Shown here: positions 1 through 6,332 of the stretch, in pieces
Layout: every line of letters begins with the position of its first letter
How positions within the stretch are numbered: position 1 is the stretch's first letter
The notes under the pieces: generated by a model
Database searches by the model: none
Seen by the model: the letters and a program-made list of their open reading frames with translations, nothing else
Told to the model about the DNA's origin: nothing
Position numbers and translations under genes: made by a program
Assembly: GCA_937950415.1 (NCBI GenBank)
Contig: CALFDL010000076.1
Location: 1-15,532 of the forward strand
DNA: 15,532 nucleotides
Origin: an uncultured Collinsella sp.
GTDB taxonomy: Bacteria; Actinomycetota; Coriobacteriia; Coriobacteriales; Coriobacteriaceae
Direction: 5' to 3'

Positions 1-59
1 TGGTCATGCCCGACGATTGAACGTCAGATTGCCGCTTAGGGGCGTTTGCAGCGTCGGCC

Positions 60-89
60 GGTTACGGCGTTTGGTAAAACGCCGTAACC
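60..89. repeat. Perfect 13-bp inverted repeat at the end of queA
   Basis: Bases 60-72 pair with 77-89 without mismatch around a four-base loop (GGTA). The right arm touches the queA stop codon (89-91). This is the expected place for a transcript-end hairpin, but neither strand has a T-run after the stem, so classical intrinsic termination is not clear. It may instead protect the 3' end of the mRNA or terminate without a U-tract. Bases 1-59 carry nothing else I can assign. Confidence 0.5.
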
Positions 90-1306
90 TACTGAATGAG
101 CATCGCGTCACCAAAGCTGAAGAAGCGGTAGCGCTCCTCGATGGCGGCGGCGTAGGCATCCATGATCTGGTCGCGGGTGGCAAGTGCGCTCACAAGCATC
201 ATGAGCGTGGAGCGCGGCACGTGGAAGTTCGTGATCAGCGCGTCGACCACGTGATAGGTCGAGCCGGGCATGAGGTAGAGCTGCGTCGTCGCGTTCTCGC
301 GCACCACGATGTCACCGCGGCCGAGCGTATCGGCCCCGTCCTCGCGGCCCTCAAAATAGCGCGCCGTCACAGCCGGATCGGACACCGGCGCGTCCGCGTC
401 AAACGCGCTCTCGAGCGAGCGCACTGCGGTAGTGCCGACGGCGATCACACGATGGCCCTCGGCCTTCGCCTTATGCACGGCGTCGACAACCTCCTGCGAC
501 ACGTGGTAGCGCTCGGTGTGCATCACGTGCTGCGCGGGGTCGTCCTCCTCCACCAGACGGAAGGTATCGATACCCACCTCGAGCTCGACGGCGGCAAACT
601 TGGCACCCTTGGCCTCGATGGCAGCCATGAGCTCGGGAGTAAAATGCAGACCCGCCGTGGGAGCAGCGGCCGAGTGCTCCTCCTTCATGGCGTAGACGGT
701 CTGGTACTTCTCGGGATCGCCCTCGTAATCGGTAATGTAGGGCGGCAGCGGCACGTGGCCGGCAGCATGGATGGCCTCGTCGAGCGTGCGCGGGTCGCCG
801 GCGGCATTGCAACCGGCCGGCTCAAAGCGTACCAGGCGGCCGCCGCGGCTATCGGTGACAAAGTCGACAACCTCGGCCGTCAGCACCACGGGAGCCCCCT
901 CGGGCGCATGGGCGCCACCGGCGCGATACTCAATCTGAGCACCGGGCTTCAGGCGCTTGCCCGGCTTGACCAGGCACTCCCACACATGGCCGAGCGGATC
1001 CACATCCTCACGGCGCTTGAGCAGCAGCGTCTCGACCACGCCACCCGAGCAGGCTTTGCGACCGATCAGGCGGGCCGGCATCACGCGCGTCTGGTTGATG
1101 ACGAGCACGTCGCCCGGCTCGATATAGTCGATGATGTCGCGGAAGATGCGGTGCTCAACAGTACCGCCGTGCTCCAGCGGCTTCCCCGCCTGGGAGCCTT
1201 TGCGATCCACCACCAGCAGGCGGCAGGAGTCGCGCGGCTCGGCAGGAGCCTGGGCAATCAGTTCCTCAGGAAGGTTGTAGTCAAAATCATCGGTACGCAT
1301 AGACAC
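89..1306 (-). CDS. queA: S-adenosylmethionine:tRNA ribosyltransferase-isomerase QueA
   Basis: QueA transfers and isomerises the ribosyl part of SAM onto 7-aminomethyl-7-deazaguanine at the wobble position (34) of GUN tRNAs, forming epoxyqueuosine; it is cytoplasmic. Family features visible in the 405-residue product are the N-terminal DFDYNLPEELIAQAP and RDSCRLLV stretches, a GHVPLPPYI segment, PTAGLHFTPEL, and a C-terminal LITNFHVPRSTLMMLVSA block. The protein is longer than the usual 340-360 residues because of extra sequence in the middle. The GTG at 1306 is chosen because AAGGAG lies 8 bases upstream; the ATG two codons later is the alternative. queH ends 64 bases upstream on the same strand, so the last two steps of queuosine synthesis are encoded together. 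Confidence 0.96.
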   Translation of the reverse strand: MSMRTDDFDYNLPEELIAQAPAEPRDSCRLLVVDRKGSQAGKPLEHGGTVEHRIFRDIIDYIEPGDVLVINQTRVMPARLIGRKACSGGVVETLLLKRREDVDPLGHVWECLVKPGKRLKPGAQIEYRAGGAHAPEGAPVVLTAEVVDFVTDSRGGRLVRFEPAGCNAAGDPRTLDEAIHAAGHVPLPPYITDYEGDPEKYQTVYAMKEEHSAAAPTAGLHFTPELMAAIEAKGAKFAAVELEVGIDTFRLVEEDDPAQHVMHTERYHVSQEVVDAVHKAKAEGHRVIAVGTTAVRSLESAFDADAPVSDPAVTARYFEGREDGADTLGRGDIVVRENATTQLYLMPGSTYHVVDALITNFHVPRSTLMMLVSALATRDQIMDAYAAAIEERYRFFSFGDAMLIQ

Positions 1307-1342
1307 GTCGGATACTCCTTATATAGCTAAAGTCCGCTCTAC

Positions 1343-1351
1343 ATCCTAGCA
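1343..1351 (-). promoter_or_regulatory. Possible extended -10 promoter ahead of queA
   Basis: In the 64-base gap between queH and queA the minus strand reads TGCTAGGAT, matching TG-n-TAnnnT. It lies about 36 bases before the queA start. No convincing -35 is seen. It could give queA its own transcript besides read-through from queH. Confidence 0.28.
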
Positions 1352-1370
1352 GGCTGACGTCCCAAACGAA

Positions 1371-1946
1371 CTACTTTTTGGCGGCTTTGCGCTCGTCGCG
1401 GATGCGGGCGCGGTCCATGGCCGCCTCGACAGCAGAAAAGCGGCAGCCGCAGTAGTTCTGTCGATACATGCCCAGTTCGCGCGAACGGCGCGTAGCCTCG
1501 GGATAATACGGGCGAAAATCGCGAATGACCGGGGTGAGCCCACGTGCCGCCGCCAGGCGCTCGAGTACGTCATTACAGGTGTCGAACAGCTGGTACGGCG
1601 AGACGGCGAGCGTCGTACCCACATATTCAAACCCGCGCTCCTGGGCAACGCGGCATGCCTCGGCCAGACGCAGGGCATAGCACGCGCGACAGCGACGGGC
1701 TCGATCGGCGCCCAGCGGGGCCACGCCGGCCTCCCAGCGTTCGCGGTCCTCCCCCGCCTCGATAAGCTCGATGTCGCCATCGGCACACCACCGGCGCAGC
1801 TCGTCCAAACGGCGCCGCCATTCATCGCGCGGTTGAATATTGGGGTTGGTCCAGCAGATTGTGGGTTCAAACCCTTCCTCGCGCAGCAGGCGGACCGGCT
1901 CAAGCGAGCACGGCGCACAGCAGGCGTGCAACAACAACGGCTTCAT
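1371..1946 (-). CDS. queH: Epoxyqueuosine reductase QueH (DUF208 family)
   Basis: QueH reduces epoxyqueuosine to queuosine in tRNA, replacing the unrelated QueG; known members are iron-sulfur enzymes. The 191-residue product shows the family cysteine pattern: HACCAPC at residues 7-13, CRAC at 86-89 and MYRQNYCGC at 160-168. The TTLAVSPYQ and FRPYYPEATRRS blocks are also typical. The start at 1946 is chosen because GAGGAG lies 6 bases upstream. The ATG at 1952 sits directly against that Shine-Dalgarno, and the reading frame that runs further upstream overlaps the preceding gene. The stop codon of the upstream DUF3267 gene lies just before, and partly merges with, this Shine-Dalgarno, suggesting translational coupling. 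QueA, its substrate-producing partner, follows downstream. Confidence 0.95.
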   Translation of the reverse strand: MKPLLLHACCAPCSLEPVRLLREEGFEPTICWTNPNIQPRDEWRRRLDELRRWCADGDIELIEAGEDRERWEAGVAPLGADRARRCRACYALRLAEACRVAQERGFEYVGTTLAVSPYQLFDTCNDVLERLAAARGLTPVIRDFRPYYPEATRRSRELGMYRQNYCGCRFSAVEAAMDRARIRDERKAAKK

Positions 1947-1956
1947 CGACATCTCC

Positions 1957-2523
1957 TCACCCAAAAAAGCGCACGCCAAAGGACGTGTCCTCGCAGGCGA
2001 CGATACGGCGATCGCGCAGAATGGTTCGCACGTAGTACCAGTCGCCCACGCACCCCGACAAATGCAAGCCAGCCGCCAGGTAGCACAGCAGCGGATAGCC
2101 CGAAAACGCAAACCCCAGGGCAAACGCTGCCGTCAAAAAGACCGTGGGCGCCAGGCAAATGGCCATGTAACGCCGACGCGAATACACAACGCCCTCGGCG
2201 CAGGCATAGATCATCGCCGTCTCGCGATTCGCCCCAAAGGTCACCTTCGCGCCCGCAGGCGCCAGCAGCTTAAAAAACACACCGTGCACCAGCTCGTGCA
2301 CGGCAAATGAAGCCGCCGAAACCGCAGTCAAGCCGACCATCCAGCCCAAGACGGCCATCCAGCCGCCCGCCTCAGCCGCATCCAAGTCCGCAGGCCCGCC
2401 CAGCAGCATAAACACCGGCACCAGGCACACGGCAAACACCGCGATCACGGCCATCCCCCACACGAAGCAAGCGTGTAGAAAATCCTCGTCCTCAAACGCA
2501 TGTATGTTGGAAATCTCATTCAT
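1957..2523 (-). CDS. DUF3267 putative zinc metallopeptidase, membrane
   Basis: The 188-residue product is a multi-pass membrane protein with an HELVH motif at residues 76-80 (HExxH zinc-binding and catalytic signature). The helix around it is hydrophobic, and GDW at 160-162 has an aspartate that could be the third metal ligand. This matches the DUF3267 'putative zincin peptidase' family. Hydrophobic segments lie at about 20-42, 54-75, 118-142 and 145-158. Substrate and function are unknown for the family. It is first in the run leading to queH and queA; its TGA stop overlaps the queH ribosome binding site. I infer shared expression, not a role in queuosine. The ATG at 2523 has no good Shine-Dalgarno and a -10-like element lies 8 bases upstream, so it may be translated from a leaderless mRNA. 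Confidence 0.85.
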   Translation of the reverse strand: MNEISNIHAFEDEDFLHACFVWGMAVIAVFAVCLVPVFMLLGGPADLDAAEAGGWMAVLGWMVGLTAVSAASFAVHELVHGVFFKLLAPAGAKVTFGANRETAMIYACAEGVVYSRRRYMAICLAPTVFLTAAFALGFAFSGYPLLCYLAAGLHLSGCVGDWYYVRTILRDRRIVACEDTSFGVRFFG

Positions 2524-2531
2524 AGCATCTT

Positions 2532-2537
2532 AGGATA
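2532..2537 (-). promoter_or_regulatory. Possible -10 element for a leaderless DUF3267-queH-queA transcript
   Basis: The minus strand reads TATCCT, followed by 8 bases and then the ATG at 2523. Transcription would start at or one to two bases before the start codon. The lack of a Shine-Dalgarno fits a leaderless mRNA. No -35 is clear. Confidence 0.28.
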
Positions 2538-2565
2538 GCGCCCCTGCCACGTACCCGTCCGCATG

Positions 2566-2574
2566 TGCGATAAT
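2566..2574 (+). promoter_or_regulatory. Extended -10 promoter for the MetRS-like gene
   Basis: The plus strand reads TGTGCGATAAT at 2564-2574 if the first T is counted; the extended -10 is TG-C-GATAAT. A weak -35 candidate (CTGCCA, 2544-2549) has a long 19-base spacer. The start codon at 2656 would have a leader of about 75 bases. The same 11-base string occurs ahead of the DegV gene at 8425-8435 on the minus strand, which supports it as a real promoter type. Confidence 0.42.
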
Positions 2575-2655
2575 GTCGAACGATATGCACGAATTGACCA
2601 CCGCGTCGCCAGGCCTTGTGCCCGGCCGCGCTCTCACCATATGCGAAGGAGTCCC

Positions 2656-4806
2656 ATGGCATCCAAATACTCCATGAACGACCGTCCCAGCTGGCCTCGC
2701 CGCGCCATCGTTACCGCCGGCGAGCCCTATGGCAACAAGGGCCTTCACTTTGGCCACGTTGGCGGCGTCTTTGTCCCGGCCGACTTCTTCGCCCGCTTCC
2801 TGCGCGACCGCCTGGGCCGCGAGAACGTCATCTTCACCTCGGGCACCGACTGCTACGGCTCGCCCATCATGGAGAGCTACCGCAAGCTCAAGGAGAACGA
2901 GGGCTACGACAAGTCCATTAACGAGTACGTCGAGTCCAATCACTCCCGCCAAGCAGCGACCCTCAACAACTACAACATCAGCTGCGACATCTACGGCGGC
3001 TCGGGCCTTGAGCCGGCTGCGCAGATTCACAACGAGGTGACTGCCGAGATTATCGAGCGCCTGCACGAGCAGGGCACCATCTCCAAGCGCTCCACGCTGC
3101 AGTTCTACGATGCCAAGGCCGGCACGTTCCTCAACGGCCGTCAGGTAATCGGCCGCTGTCCCATCCAGGGCTGCAAGTCCGAGAAGGCCTATGCCGACGA
3201 GTGCGACCTGGGCCACCAGTTTGAGCCCGAGGAGCTCATCGCGCCCAAGAGCCAGCTCACCGGCGAGGTGCCCGAGCTGCGCCCGGTCGACAATCTCTAC
3301 TTCGACCTACCCGCCTACCTCGACTTTATGAAGACCTACACCGCCAAGCTCGCCCAGAACCCGCAGGTTCGCTCCGTGGTCTCCAAGACCATGGAGGAGT
3401 GGCTGCTGCCGGCCCAGCTCTATATCCAGAACAAGTTCCGCGAGGCCTTCGATGCCGTCGAGGATCAGCTTCCCGAGCACACCGTGCTGGAGCCCGAGGG
3501 CAACAAAAGCAGCTTTACCGTCACCTTCCCCAGCTGGAAGGAGCGCGACGACGCCCACGCGGTGCTCGCCAACGGTGGCGTGCGCTTCCGCAGCGGCAAG
3601 GCACTCGTGCCCTTCCGCATCACCGGCAACATCGACTGGGGCGTTCCGGTGCCCCAGGTCGACGGCGTCTCCGACGTCACCTGCTGGTGCTGGCCCGAGA
3701 GTCTGTGGGCGCCCATCAGCTATACGCGTACCGTGCTCGCACGCGATGCCAAGGCCGCCGGCGTGACCGAGGGCGTCGCCGCCCAGGATGCCGCCCTCAT
3801 GGGCGAGCCCGCCGCCGACTCCACGCAGGTACCCGCACCCACCTACCAGCACAGCTCGCTCGACTGGCGCGACTGGTGGTGCTCTGACGACGCTCAGATT
3901 TACCAGTTCATCGGTCAGGACAACATCTATTTCTACTGCATCGCGCAGACCGCCATGTGGGAGGCCCTGGGCTGGAACCTCACGCAGAGCACCGTCAGCG
4001 CCTGCTACCACCTGCTCTACATGGGCAAAAAGGCCAGCTCGTCCTCGCAGACGCCTCCCCCGCCGGCAGACGACCTGCTCAACCACTACACCTGCGAGCA
4101 GATGCGTGCGCACTGGCTGTCGCTCGGCCTGTCCGAGAAGCCGGTAAGCTTTAGCCCCAAGGCATATGACACGCGCGTGACCGGCAAGGACAAGGACGGC
4201 AACGAGGTGCGCGCCTGCGACGACAAGCGCGTCATCGATCCCGCCCTTAAGGAGAGCGCCCTTTTGACCGGCGTCTTCAACCGCCTGGCCCGCAGCTGCT
4301 TCTACGGCGTTGCCATCAAGGAAGGCGACGAGAGCCCCTACCGCAACGGCTGCATCCCCGCTGGTGCCGCTTCTGACACCGTGGTCGAAGCCGCCCAGCA
4401 GGCAACCCTTGCCTTTGAGCAGGCCATGTACAAGTTCGAGACGCACCGCGCGCTCGCCGTGTGTGACGACTACCTGCGCGCCGCCAACAAGCGCTGGAGC
4501 GATGCCTCCAAGGCCGCCAACAAGCTCGAGGGTAACGAGGCAAACGCCGCAATGACGCAGGCCCTCGTCGACGCCTTTACCGAGCTGCGCGTAGCGACCG
4601 TCCTGATGCACGGTATTGTGCCGGCCGGCTGCGAGCTCATCTGCGAGTACTTCGACGTTGACCCGGTCGCCTTCTTTAGCTGGGATAACATCTTCGCCTC
4701 CACGGACGAATTTGTGGAGAGTCTGGGCGAGAAGCCCGGCGGGCACCGCGTAAAGCCACTGCCCCCGCGCTTCGACTTCTTCAGCAAGCACGAGAGCCAG
4801 TACTAA
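2656..4806 (+). CDS. Methionyl-tRNA-synthetase-like class I synthetase with divergent active site
   Basis: The 716-residue product has the MetRS plan: Rossmann start with HFGH (31-34, HIGH type), conserved D65, a zinc knuckle C168-C173-C183-H187, FIGQD (418-422), a KMSKS-position loop at 459-463 and a helical anticodon domain to about 700. Positions expected to bind methionine differ from E. coli MetRS: E23 for L13, S349/L350/P353 for A256/P257/Y260, Y427 for H301. KMSKS reads KASSS, losing the catalytic second lysine. About 33 extra residues separate W346 from Y427. N542, R546 and W614 match the anticodon-reading N391, R395 and W461. No C-terminal Trbp111/EMAPII domain is present. I infer a paralogue rather than the housekeeping MetRS; it could also be a fast-evolved true MetRS. 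The ATG at 2656 follows AAGGAG by 4 bases. A methyltransferase gene follows after 36 bases. Confidence 0.88.
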   Translation: MASKYSMNDRPSWPRRAIVTAGEPYGNKGLHFGHVGGVFVPADFFARFLRDRLGRENVIFTSGTDCYGSPIMESYRKLKENEGYDKSINEYVESNHSRQAATLNNYNISCDIYGGSGLEPAAQIHNEVTAEIIERLHEQGTISKRSTLQFYDAKAGTFLNGRQVIGRCPIQGCKSEKAYADECDLGHQFEPEELIAPKSQLTGEVPELRPVDNLYFDLPAYLDFMKTYTAKLAQNPQVRSVVSKTMEEWLLPAQLYIQNKFREAFDAVEDQLPEHTVLEPEGNKSSFTVTFPSWKERDDAHAVLANGGVRFRSGKALVPFRITGNIDWGVPVPQVDGVSDVTCWCWPESLWAPISYTRTVLARDAKAAGVTEGVAAQDAALMGEPAADSTQVPAPTYQHSSLDWRDWWCSDDAQIYQFIGQDNIYFYCIAQTAMWEALGWNLTQSTVSACYHLLYMGKKASSSSQTPPPPADDLLNHYTCEQMRAHWLSLGLSEKPVSFSPKAYDTRVTGKDKDGNEVRACDDKRVIDPALKESALLTGVFNRLARSCFYGVAIKEGDESPYRNGCIPAGAASDTVVEAAQQATLAFEQAMYKFETHRALAVCDDYLRAANKRWSDASKAANKLEGNEANAAMTQALVDAFTELRVATVLMHGIVPAGCELICEYFDVDPVAFFSWDNIFASTDEFVESLGEKPGGHRVKPLPPRFDFFSKHESQY

Positions 4807-4842
4807 ACACTCGACATGTAATGGAATGGGAAGGAAAGACGG

Positions 4843-5946
4843 ATGTCCAAGCCGCGTCGTCGTAAGCAGAAAAAGCAGGTCAAGGCCGAGCTCAAGCTCA
4901 GGCAGTTTGCTGCTACCGAGCTTTCCGACCAGCTTGCCGCCCAACACTCCGCCGCCGACCTGCCGCGCTTTATGGTCGACACGGTCGCCGGCGCCTATGC
5001 GCCCGCCGATGCCGAGCTCATGATCGAGGGCTTCGGCGCCGCGGCCACACGCCCGGTCACGCTGCGCGCAAACACGCTCAAGGCAACCGTCGAGGACATC
5101 GCTGCGGCGCTCGATGCCGCCGGCATCGCCCACAACCCCGTCACCTGGTACCCAGACGCCTTCATCCTGCCCGAGGCCCAGGTTTCCGATCTGTGGGATC
5201 TCGACATCTACCGCGACGGCAAAATCTACCTGCAGAGCCTGTCGTCCATGATGCCGCCGCTGGTCCTGGGCGCTCAGGCAGGCGAGGACATCCTGGACAT
5301 GTGCGCAGCCCCTGGCGGCAAGACGACGCAGATCGCCGCCCTCACGCAGGGGCAGGCGCACCTTACCGCCTGCGAGATGAGCATTCCCCGCGCCGAGAAG
5401 CTCGAAGCCAACCTCCACCGCCAAGGCGCAAAAAACGTGCCCGTCATGCGCACCGACGCACGCGAGCTCGACGAGTTCTTCCGCTTTGACCGCATCCTGC
5501 TCGACGCTCCCTGCACCGGCACGGGCACCGTCATCAGCGGCAACGAGAAAAGCCTGCGCGGCCTGACCGAGCAGCTGCTCGTCAAATGCGCCCGCTCGCA
5601 GCGTGCGCTTCTGGACCGCGCCATGGGAGCCCTCAAACCGGGCGGCACGCTCGTCTATTCGACTTGTTCGATCTTGCCGCAGGAAAACGAGGACGCCCTG
5701 CAAGAGGCCCTCGACAAGCATATGGACTGCGAGCTCATCCCCCTCGACGGCACGCCAAGCGAAAGTGAGGCACGCCGCGCCCAGGAAGCTGGCGAGGAGC
5801 CGCGCATCGAGTCCAACGCCCTGACCGAGGCCATTGCCGCGGGTCAGGTATCGGCCATCGCCAACGGCCTGCCCGGCACGCTCACCATTCCGCCCAGCCG
5901 CGAATTTGAGGGCTTCTACATTGCCCTGATCCGAAAACGCAGCTAG
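4843..5946 (+). CDS. RsmB/NOP-family RNA (cytosine-5) methyltransferase
   Basis: The 367-residue product is a SAM-dependent RNA m5C methyltransferase. It has a basic N terminus (RRRKQKKQVK), the PUA-less NOP/Sun core, motif I DMCAAPGGKT at 152-161, motif IV DAPCTG with C224, and motif VI STCS with C275. In this family the motif VI cysteine attacks C6 of the base and the motif IV cysteine helps release the product. It lacks the N-terminal NusB-like domain of RsmB and is shorter than RsmF, which carries extra C-terminal domains, so the target (rRNA or tRNA cytosine) cannot be named. The ATG at 4843 has AAGGA about 7 bases upstream. It most likely shares a transcript with the preceding MetRS-like gene and ends tail-to-tail with the small gene at 5971. 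Confidence 0.93.
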   Translation: MSKPRRRKQKKQVKAELKLRQFAATELSDQLAAQHSAADLPRFMVDTVAGAYAPADAELMIEGFGAAATRPVTLRANTLKATVEDIAAALDAAGIAHNPVTWYPDAFILPEAQVSDLWDLDIYRDGKIYLQSLSSMMPPLVLGAQAGEDILDMCAAPGGKTTQIAALTQGQAHLTACEMSIPRAEKLEANLHRQGAKNVPVMRTDARELDEFFRFDRILLDAPCTGTGTVISGNEKSLRGLTEQLLVKCARSQRALLDRAMGALKPGGTLVYSTCSILPQENEDALQEALDKHMDCELIPLDGTPSESEARRAQEAGEEPRIESNALTEAIAAGQVSAIANGLPGTLTIPPSREFEGFYIALIRKRS

Positions 5947-5984
5947 CGCACGGATCCAAAACTCAACAAGCTATCTCCGTGCGC
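5946..5984. terminator. Possible bidirectional hairpin between convergent genes
   Basis: Bases 5946-5954 (GCGCACGGA) pair perfectly with 5976-5984 across a 21-base loop. The hairpin spans the stop codons of both converging genes. Only a short T-run (GTTTG) follows on the plus strand, so termination strength is uncertain. Confidence 0.35.
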
Positions 5985-6141
5985 GTTTGCCCTGCTGGTC
6001 GCGATGCTGTTTAAGCATCGCGCGCTCCTTGCGTTCGGCCCTTTTGCCCTTAATGGCCGTGACCACAAAGTAGATGACCGCGGCGGCAACGATTGCGCCC
6101 ACACACAGGCCAATCGAGCCAAACATTGCTGTCAATTCCAT
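5971..6141 (-). CDS. Small single-pass membrane protein, 56 residues
   Basis: The minus strand encodes a 56-residue protein. It has a short N terminus (MELTAMFGS), one hydrophobic helix of about 20 residues at 9-29 containing a GLCVGAIVAAAVIYFVV-type stretch, and a strongly basic tail (KGKRAERKER... ending GKRARR). The positive-inside rule puts the tail in the cytoplasm. An AGAGGTG Shine-Dalgarno lies 7 bases before the ATG at 6141. The clear ribosome binding site, coherent TM-plus-basic-tail design and convergent placement argue that it is a real gene. I recognise no family. A perfect 9-bp hairpin lies within its 3' half. It is transcribed divergently from the TIM-barrel gene at 6333. Confidence 0.7.
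   Translation of the reverse strand: MELTAMFGSIGLCVGAIVAAAVIYFVVTAIKGKRAERKERAMLKQHRDQQGKRARR
6000..6022. repeat. Perfect 9-bp inverted repeat inside the small membrane-protein gene
   Basis: CGCGATGCT at 6000-6008 pairs with 6014-6022 across a five-base loop. It lies about 55 bases past the stop of the upstream plus-strand methyltransferase gene, so it could also stall or protect that transcript. No T-run follows on either strand. Confidence 0.4.
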
Positions 6142-6332
6142 ACCGCGTCACCTCTCTTTTAAACGGGACATTCAAGATAGCACCTCAATACCCGCCACCA
6201 CAGCTCCTTCACGTTCGCCGGCCCTTCGGTCTAACGGATGGCGCGGCGGGGAAAAATCAACTTGTCAAACGATTTAGCATTCGCAATTCCGGCTGCATCG
6301 TGCCGGCCGTCGTCACACAGAATCGAGTCTCC

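Noticed and set aside
17..1330. Long plus-strand open frame opposite queA
   Set aside because: It is antisense to a well-recognised queA over nearly its whole length; high-GC codon use leaves few stops in that frame, and the product is His/Arg-rich without any domain.
3307..5721. 804-codon minus-strand open frame
   Set aside because: It runs antisense across two recognised genes (MetRS-like and methyltransferase); the Gly/Val/Leu/His-rich product fits no family and reflects GC-rich codon bias.
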